Assembly (NCBI RefSeq): GCF_003058365.1 | Contig: NZ_CP028858.1 | Span: forward strand, 1,488,001 to 1,552,000 | Length of the DNA stretch: 64,000 nt | Origin: Halococcoides cellulosivorans | GTDB taxonomy: Archaea > Halobacteriota > Halobacteria > Halobacteriales > Haloarculaceae | Reading direction: 5' to 3' | In this document: positions 59,046-64,000 of the stretch, piece by piece | How positions within the stretch are numbered: the first letter of the stretch is position 1 | Layout of the letters: the number at the start of each line of letters is the position of its first letter | Translations under genes and position numbers: made by a program | Notes under the pieces: generated by a model | What the model was told of the DNA's origin: nothing | Seen by the model: only the letters and a program-made list of their open reading frames with translations | Database searches by the model: none

Positions 59046-59417
59046 ATGCAATTCCAGGGCCGTTCAGACCGGAAACGGACCGGCGGTCGTCGCCGCCCCG
59101 TTCGCGACAAGCGCAAATCCGACCTTGGCAGCGAACCGACCGAACCGCAGGTCGGCGAGCCGACACTGAAGACCATCGACGCCCACGGCGGGACCCAGAA
59201 AGTGCGTGCGATCCGCACGAACGTCGCCAGCGTCGCCGACGGCGACACCGTCGAGGAGGCCGCCATCGAGAACGTCGTCGAGAACGCCGCCAATCCAAAC
59301 TACGCGCGCCGAAACATCGTCACGAAAGGCGCGATCGTCGACACCGACGTCGGCCAGGCGCGGGTCACCTCCCGGCCCGGACAGGACGGCCAGGTCAACG
59401 CCGTCCTCGTCGACTGA
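59046..59417 (+). CDS. rps8e: Ribosomal protein S8e
   Basis: The 123-residue small-subunit ribosomal protein starts MQFQGRSDRKRTGGRRRPVR, with the S8e block and KVRAIRTNVASVAD. Its C-terminal VENAANPNYARRNIVTKGA and VTSRPGQDGQVNAVLVD are typical. Length is normal for archaea. It stands alone upstream of npdG with 55 bp between them, possibly co-transcribed. Confidence 0.96.
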   Translation: MQFQGRSDRKRTGGRRRPVRDKRKSDLGSEPTEPQVGEPTLKTIDAHGGTQKVRAIRTNVASVADGDTVEEAAIENVVENAANPNYARRNIVTKGAIVDTDVGQARVTSRPGQDGQVNAVLVD

Positions 59418-59472
59418 GCCACTGTTCGCCGCGACCGTCAGGACCTTTCCCGACAGTCTCGAACCGCGAGCT

Positions 59473-60138
59473 ATGACCATCGCGATCCTCGGTGGCACCG
59501 GTGACATCGGAGAGGGACTGACACTCAGATTCGCGCGCGACACCGATCACGACGTGATCGTCGGGTCACGCGACGCGGAGCGGGCGGCCGAGCGTGCCGC
59601 GACCTATCGCTCCCAACTCGACAAGCACGGTCGCGCCGCCGATATCGACGGGCGCGCCAACGCGGCGGCCGCGGCGGCAGCCGACATCGTCGTCGCGGCG
59701 GTCCCGCCCTATCACCTCCGCGAGACGATCGAGAGCGTCACCGACGGTCTCGACGACGAGACGGTTCTCGTGACGCCCGCAGTCGGGATGAGCCGCGACG
59801 ACGCGGGCATGCACTACGACCGGCCCGGCGCGGGCAGCGTCACCGAACTCGCCGCGAGCGCCGCGCCGGATCGCGTCGCGGTCGTCGGCGCGGCCCACAC
59901 GCTTCCGGCGGCCAGACTCGCGGATCTGGACGCCGAGTTGGGGATCGACACCGTTCTCGTCGGGCCCACGGAGCCCAAAGCCCGGGTCGCCGCCCTGTTC
60001 GAGGCGGTCGAAGGGCTTCGCCCGGTCGACGCCGGCCCACTCGCCAACGCCGCCGAAATCGAGGCGGTGACACCGCTTCTCATCAACGTCGCACAGAACA
60101 CGGACGGTCTCGACCAACTGGGCGTTCGCTTCCAGTAG
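59473..60138 (+). CDS. npdG: NADPH-dependent F420 reductase
   Basis: The 221-residue enzyme has the N-terminal NADP Rossmann motif ILGGTGDIGEGL (residues 4-15), VIVGSRDAERA, AAADIVVAAVPPYHLRE and LLINVAQNTDGLDQLGVRF at its C-terminus. It passes hydride between NADPH and coenzyme F420. The cofG and cofC genes at 29018 and 32320 in this window make that cofactor, though they are not adjacent. Confidence 0.93.
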   Translation: MTIAILGGTGDIGEGLTLRFARDTDHDVIVGSRDAERAAERAATYRSQLDKHGRAADIDGRANAAAAAAADIVVAAVPPYHLRETIESVTDGLDDETVLVTPAVGMSRDDAGMHYDRPGAGSVTELAASAAPDRVAVVGAAHTLPAARLADLDAELGIDTVLVGPTEPKARVAALFEAVEGLRPVDAGPLANAAEIEAVTPLLINVAQNTDGLDQLGVRFQ

Positions 60139-60165
60139 AAGAACTGACCGAAACCACGGCCGACG

Positions 60166-60969
60166 CTATTCGTCGTCGCGGAACCGCTCGGTCGACTCGA
60201 TCAGCGGGTGGCGGGCGTAATCGACGATTTCGACGTCGGCGATCCGGTCGACGCCGGCGTCCGCGGCGGCCTCTTCGAGTTCGAGGGCGACGTGCTCGTC
60301 GGTCTCGATGACGTACGCCTCCATCTGTTCGATCCCGAGTTCGCGGCCCGCCGTCGAGCGGTGGTGGCCGTCAGCGAGCAACAACTCGCCGTCGTTGTCG
60401 ACGACGACCAGCGGTTCGGCCAGGCCGCGCTGGAGTTCGTACTGTCGGCCCTGGAGCTCGTCGCCGTACACTTTCGACTGGGTCGGCCGCAACTCGTCGA
60501 TCGAGACGTCGCGGCGGGCCTGGTCGGTCTCGACGCCGTGGGCCTGTTCGATCGTCGATTTGAGTTCGGCAACGGTGTCGGGCGTGGCGCGCTCGATCTG
60601 GCTGCGGATGACGTCCGCGTTCGAGATGATCCCGATGAGATCGCCCGCCTCGTCGACGACGGGTAATCGCTGGATCCCCGAGCGGAGGATGACACGCGCG
60701 GCGGCGTCGACTTTCATTTCCGGCGCAGCGACGAGAAGATCCCGGCTCATCACCGTCGCGATCGCACTCTCGTCGTTGGCCAACAGGAGGTCACTCGCAC
60801 TGACGAACCCCTCGATGTGACCGTCGTCGGTCACCGGAAACCCGCTGTACTCGTCCTGGGCGGCGATTCGTTCGGCCACCGCGGCGACCGTGTCGTCGGG
60901 GTGCACCGTGGCGACCGCCCGTGTCATGTACTCCTCGACCGTCGCGGACTCGGGAGCGATCGTCGTCAT
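60166..60969 (-). CDS. CBS-pair protein fused to ParB/SerK-like domain
   Basis: The 267-residue protein has two CBS motifs (residues ~8-130; VEEYMTRAVATVHPDDTVA and RLPVVDEAGDLIGIISNADV), which usually bind adenine nucleotides. The C-terminal ~120 residues are a ParB/sulfiredoxin-like domain with DELRPTQSKVYGDELQG and LLLADGHHRSTAGREL. The DGHHR motif matches the archaeal ADP-dependent serine kinase SerK group more than chromosome-partition ParB. A nucleotide-regulated kinase or ATPase is likely. It lies convergent with npdG and starts 45 bp before the DHH gene's stop. Confidence 0.85.
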   Translation of the reverse strand: MTTIAPESATVEEYMTRAVATVHPDDTVAAVAERIAAQDEYSGFPVTDDGHIEGFVSASDLLLANDESAIATVMSRDLLVAAPEMKVDAAARVILRSGIQRLPVVDEAGDLIGIISNADVIRSQIERATPDTVAELKSTIEQAHGVETDQARRDVSIDELRPTQSKVYGDELQGRQYELQRGLAEPLVVVDNDGELLLADGHHRSTAGRELGIEQMEAYVIETDEHVALELEEAAADAGVDRIADVEIVDYARHPLIESTERFRDDE

Positions 60970-61013
60970 TCGTCGCAGGTCTGGCCGGCACCGGAATCAA
61001 TGCGTCGATCCGC

Positions 61014-62459
61014 TCACCGGGAGTCGCCGTACTCGCTGGGCGGGTCGAACACCGACTCGCTGGGGACGGCCTCCCGGTCGTCGAGTGCGAGATCACGCAC
61101 CGGCCGGTCGTCGATCGCTTCGAGAAAGCGGTCGACGATGACGCGCTCGACGATCGATCCGACGTCGTCGGCCTCGTCGCGGTCGACCAGGAGGCCGATC
61201 TCGATCTGGCCGCCGGCCATGTCGGCGTGGCCGCCCGCGCTCCCGATCCGGTCGAACGCCTCGCGCAGCGCGGTGCCGACGTCGAGGTCCGTCCCCCGGG
61301 CGCGCGCCGAGAGGTGGATCGTCCCGTCGACGAGGCCGTAGACCAGCGTGGTCGTGATATCCTCGATGCCGAGGAGTTGATCGGCGGCCTGTGCGAGAAT
61401 GTCTCGGTCGCCAGGGTCGCCCACGAAACTCGTCACGATCGATCCGTGGCGACGGCGGTTCGTGATCGCTCGGCCGATCGTGTCGAGCGCGGACGGACTC
61501 ATGCCGGGGTTCTCGATCCGCTGGAGGACGGTCAGATCGGCGGCCTCGACCAGTCGGGCAGCGGCCTCCAGATCGCGCACCGACACTTCACGACTGAACT
61601 GGGCGGTGTCGACTCGCTGGCCGAAAAGCAGCGCGGTCGCGAGCGACCGATCGAGATCGACCCCGAAATGGTCGAGGTAGTCGAGCATGAGCGAACTCGT
61701 CGCGCCGACGTCGCTGTCCAGATCGACGTACCGGGCGTCCACAGGTGCGTTCGGTGGGTGATGATCGATGACGATGTCGATCGGTGTCGAACGGTCCAGT
61801 TGGTCGTTGATACCGGGCCGGGCGTGATCGACGAGAGCGATCGCGTCGGCGTCAGCGATCGCGTCGGTCGAATCGAGTCGGCACAACTCGACGTCCAGGA
61901 GGTTGACGAACGCGCGATTTTGCTGGTGACTGATCGACCCGAAGTAGTTGATCTCGGCGGGACAGTCGAACTGCTCGGCGACAGCCGCGAGTGCCATCCC
62001 GCTCGCGATGGCGTCGGGATCTGGGGTGTCGTGAGTGAGGATCGCGAGGTCGTCGGCGGTGGCGAGGATCGGGCGGACTTTTGCGAGGTGGCGACGCCGC
62101 GGTGCGGTCGCATCCACGACCGCCGTGGCCACTGCCGCACTCGGATCGAAGACGGCATCCGTCCGAGAGGCAGCCCCGAAGCCCACCACGTGCGTGTCGG
62201 GATGTGCAGTCTTGATCGCGTCACCGACCATCTCACAGTGCTCGGTCACTGCCGCGGACTGGACCGGTTCGGGGAGGTCGGCGTACGTCGATGGGACGGT
62301 CGGGTCCGCCTGGTGGACGGTCAGATCGGCCTGCTCGATCGCCCACTCCGCGAGATCGCCGTCCTCGGTGATCAGGACGGTCTCGACGCTGGTCTCGCTC
62401 AGTCGCGAGCACAGCGCTTTCGTGTGTGCGCCCGCCCCGACTACCAGCCGCGATGCCAT
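61014..62459 (-). CDS. DHH-DHHA1 phosphoesterase with N-terminal TrkA-N-like domain
   Basis: The 481-residue protein has an N-terminal Rossmann-like segment (VVGAGAHTKALCSRL, residues ~5-120). The DHH domain has LTHDTPDPDAIASGM, ALVDHARPG and IVIDHHPPN; DHHA1 is marked by SARARGTDLDVG and AGGHADMAGGQIE. DHH phosphoesterases cleave nucleotide phosphodiesters such as cyclic dinucleotides or nanoRNA; archaeal RecJ-like members exist. The TrkA-N part may bind a nucleotide to regulate it. The exact substrate cannot be inferred. Confidence 0.9.
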   Translation of the reverse strand: MASRLVVGAGAHTKALCSRLSETSVETVLITEDGDLAEWAIEQADLTVHQADPTVPSTYADLPEPVQSAAVTEHCEMVGDAIKTAHPDTHVVGFGAASRTDAVFDPSAAVATAVVDATAPRRRHLAKVRPILATADDLAILTHDTPDPDAIASGMALAAVAEQFDCPAEINYFGSISHQQNRAFVNLLDVELCRLDSTDAIADADAIALVDHARPGINDQLDRSTPIDIVIDHHPPNAPVDARYVDLDSDVGATSSLMLDYLDHFGVDLDRSLATALLFGQRVDTAQFSREVSVRDLEAAARLVEAADLTVLQRIENPGMSPSALDTIGRAITNRRRHGSIVTSFVGDPGDRDILAQAADQLLGIEDITTTLVYGLVDGTIHLSARARGTDLDVGTALREAFDRIGSAGGHADMAGGQIEIGLLVDRDEADDVGSIVERVIVDRFLEAIDDRPVRDLALDDREAVPSESVFDPPSEYGDSR

Positions 62460-62496
62460 GGCGACCGACTCGGTTCCCTGACGCCTTCAACCCCCG

Positions 62497-62925
62497 TTAT
62501 TTCAGCCGCTCCTGGAGGACCGAGGGATGAGCGGCGCTGACACCCTCGACGGTCAGGATTTCGTCGTCGATGACCGTTCCGAGGGCGTCACCGTCACACG
62601 CCCGGACTTCGGCCATTACGGTGTGATCGCCACTGGAGGTGAACAGCGATTCGACGTGATCGACGGTTTTGAGGTCGCGAATCGCGTCGATGTAGCGCTC
62701 GCTTTCGAGGTCGATCCCGACGAGGGCGATCGATCGATCGGTGAGTTTCTTCGGGTCGACGTCGGCCGAATAGCCGACGATGACGCCCTCGTCTTCGAGT
62801 TGGTCGACGTATTTGCGGACGGTCGGCTTCGAGACGCCGGCGCGGTCGGCAATCTCCGTATACGACGCTTTGGCGTCGGCTTCGAGAATAGAGAGGATAT
62901 CCCGCGCCGTCGATTCCGAATTCAT
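62497..62925 (-). CDS. lrp: Lrp/AsnC-family transcriptional regulator
   Basis: The 142-residue regulator has an N-terminal helix-turn-helix (YTEIADRAGVSKPTVRKYVD, residues ~21-40) and a C-terminal RAM domain (SIALVGIDLESERYIDAIRD, then TSSGDHTVMAEVRA). It ends AAHPSVLQERLK. It closely fits the haloarchaeal Lrp found next to 2-oxoacid:ferredoxin oxidoreductase genes, here 68 bp downstream of porB on the same strand. It may respond to amino acids and control carbon/nitrogen genes. Confidence 0.92.
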   Translation of the reverse strand: MNSESTARDILSILEADAKASYTEIADRAGVSKPTVRKYVDQLEDEGVIVGYSADVDPKKLTDRSIALVGIDLESERYIDAIRDLKTVDHVESLFTSSGDHTVMAEVRACDGDALGTVIDDEILTVEGVSAAHPSVLQERLK

Positions 62926-62992
62926 GGCTCGATCTTTTCGATGCCCGAAAAAATACCTTGCGAACGGGGAAACGCCGGTCGGGATCGACGGC

Positions 62993-63925
62993 TCAGGTGT
63001 GCTTTTTCACGAAGTCGATCGAGCGCTCCCACTCGCCGTCTTCGAAGTACCGCTGAGCGAGGGGCTCGGCGGGCATCTCGCCCTGTTCGCGTTTCTTCTG
63101 GCCGTAGGAGGGCCGGCCGTCTTCGACGTAGAACCGACCGGTGAGGATCTCGCCCTCGTAGAGTTTGTCCTCGACCGTGCGCATCATCGCGTTCGCCTCG
63201 CCGTGATCGCTCACGTCGAAGTCGTACTCATCGGAGTCCTGAACGTCCGTGTAGGGAACGTAGGACTTGGCGTCTTTGTTCCAGGTCGGACACTGCGTGA
63301 GGAAGTCGATGTGGGCGAACCCGTCGTGTTCGATCGCTTCCGCGACGATCTCCTGGGCCTGCCGGGGGTTGGTCGCGGCCGTCCGGGCGACGTACGTCGC
63401 GCCTGCGGTGAGCGCGAGCGAGAGCGGCCGGATCGGTGATTTCGCGTTGCCCGAGGGCTGGGTCTTCGAGGTGTGGCCCATCGGCGACGTCGGAGAGGTC
63501 TGGCCTTTCGTCAGCCCGAAGATCTCGTTGTTGAACACGATATACGTCATATCGTGGTTCTCCCGGGCCGAGTGCAGGAAGTGGTTCGCGCCGATGCCGT
63601 AGCCGTCACCGTCGCCGCCCGCCGCGACGACTTCCAGATCGGGGTTGGCGAGTTTCGCGGCGCGAGCGACCGGGAGCGGCCGGCCGTGGATGGTGTGGAA
63701 CCCATAGGAGCCGAAGTAGCTGTTCAGCTTGCTCGAACAGCCGATGCCCGTGACGGTGAGCACTTCCTCGGGCGAGCGGCCGATGTCGGCCATCGCACCC
63801 TTGAGCGCTTTGAGGACGGCGAAGTCCCCACAGCCCGGACACCACGTCGGCTGGGGCTCGACGCCCGGCGTGAACTCTTCACGGTCGATCTCTCGGTCCT
63901 GGTCGATGGCGCTGAACGTACTCAT
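62993..63925 (-). CDS. porB: 2-oxoacid (pyruvate) ferredoxin oxidoreductase subunit beta
   Basis: The 310-residue TPP-binding subunit has the cluster/cofactor motif WCPGCGDFAVLKAL, GIGCSSKLNSYFG, the thiamine-binding GGDGDGYGIGANHF and NNEIFGLTKGQTSPTS. Start at ATG 63925 (MSTFSAIDQDREI) was preferred; a GTG three codons upstream (63934) would overlap the alpha-subunit gene. Haloarchaea use this enzyme to oxidise pyruvate to acetyl-CoA with ferredoxin as acceptor. The stop of the alpha-subunit gene is 1 bp before this ATG. Confidence 0.95.
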   Translation of the reverse strand: MSTFSAIDQDREIDREEFTPGVEPQPTWCPGCGDFAVLKALKGAMADIGRSPEEVLTVTGIGCSSKLNSYFGSYGFHTIHGRPLPVARAAKLANPDLEVVAAGGDGDGYGIGANHFLHSARENHDMTYIVFNNEIFGLTKGQTSPTSPMGHTSKTQPSGNAKSPIRPLSLALTAGATYVARTAATNPRQAQEIVAEAIEHDGFAHIDFLTQCPTWNKDAKSYVPYTDVQDSDEYDFDVSDHGEANAMMRTVEDKLYEGEILTGRFYVEDGRPSYGQKKREQGEMPAEPLAQRYFEDGEWERSIDFVKKHT

Positions 63926-63926
63926 G

Positions 63927-64000
63927 TTAGTCACCCGTGGCTGGGACGAAGGTGGTCGCGTCGTCGGGCGCGTCCCGGTCGCCCGCGGCGGTGTTCTCGA
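63927..64000 (-). CDS. porA: 2-oxoacid (pyruvate) ferredoxin oxidoreductase subunit alpha (3' end only)
   Basis: Only the last ~24 codons are in the window. In frame they read ENTAAGDRDAP, then DDATTFVPATGD and a TAA stop at 63927-63929. The acidic tail ending FVPATGD resembles haloarchaeal alpha subunits, and the position directly before porB supports it. The short fragment alone would not allow this call. Confidence 0.8.
   Translation of the reverse strand, partial: ENTAAGDRDAPDDATTFVPATGD

Noticed and set aside
63923-63934. GTG at 63934 as start of porB
   Set aside because: The downstream ATG at 63925 gives the family-typical N-terminus and sits 1 bp after the alpha-subunit stop. The GTG would overlap the alpha gene.
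1-64000. tRNA or rRNA genes
   Set aside because: I looked through the intergenic gaps and saw no cloverleaf-like sequence with a TTCGAATC-type T loop and no rRNA-like stretch. A tRNAscan run would be decisive.

Overview
The window is a stretch of a haloarchaeal (class Halobacteria) chromosome. The evidence is the GC-rich DNA, very acidic proteins (Asp/Glu-rich linkers throughout), archaeal TATA elements placed close to start codons, Tat-dependent secretion signals including a Tat lipoprotein, a CetZ tubulin homologue, the SAMP1/UbaA ubiquitin-like system, F420 genes, bacterio-opsin-activator regulators, RfcL and Mre11-Rad50-NurA-HerA. Genes are tightly packed, many with 1-4 bp stop/start overlaps. 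I see no rRNA, tRNA, insertion sequence or CRISPR array. The species cannot be fixed from this sequence alone.

Layout. 1-3153: the end of a phosphate uptake operon (pstA partial, pstB, phoU, and an AbrB-PhoU regulator). 3214-10768: a molybdenum-cofactor block with unusual fusions (MobB-MoaE, MoeA with a periplasmic-binding-like domain, MoaB-MoaC), MoaA, a second MoeA, then the E1-like enzyme UbaA and the ubiquitin-like/MoaD protein SAMP1. 11078-17972: an arsenic island with ArsR-Acr3-ArsC, a secreted Cys-pair lipoprotein of unknown role, ArsM-ArsR facing the other way, and a DUF318-type permease with a CPRC thioredoxin-like partner. 18016-27173: an aminotransferase, an uncharacterised three-gene operon (19271-21824), a LiaF-like membrane protein, a soluble chemotaxis-type transducer and a large PAS/GAF/HTH-10 regulator. 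27239-34834: PurU, a VapBC pair, CofG and CofC (F420 synthesis) separated by a MATE pump with its TetR repressor, and CetZ overlapping a membrane protein.

34999-44758: a GT87-like membrane glycosyltransferase, a nucleotide-sugar-epimerase-like protein, RfcL, two membrane PH-domain proteins, an SDR oxidoreductase, a MutS-family ATPase, an RHH-PIN pair and MenB. 44845-53676: a membrane protein, then the five-gene overlapping DNA end-resection operon mre11-rad50-nurA-HAS-barrel protein-herA (minus strand). 53844-64000: a VOC protein, a Tat-exported GH5 glycosidase with a dockerin-like tail, a TrmO/TsaA-like protein, a UDP-GlcNAc 2-epimerase homologue, DUF2240, ribosomal protein S8e, NADPH:F420 reductase, a CBS-ParB/SerK-like protein, a DHH phosphoesterase, an Lrp regulator, and 2-oxoacid:ferredoxin oxidoreductase beta with the tail of alpha.

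The best candidates for undescribed biology are the three-gene operon at 19271-21824, the Cys-pair lipoprotein inside the arsenic island (13285-15099), the membrane protein overlapping cetZ (32938-33684), and the MoaB-MoaC fusion inside a combined Moco/SAMP locus.
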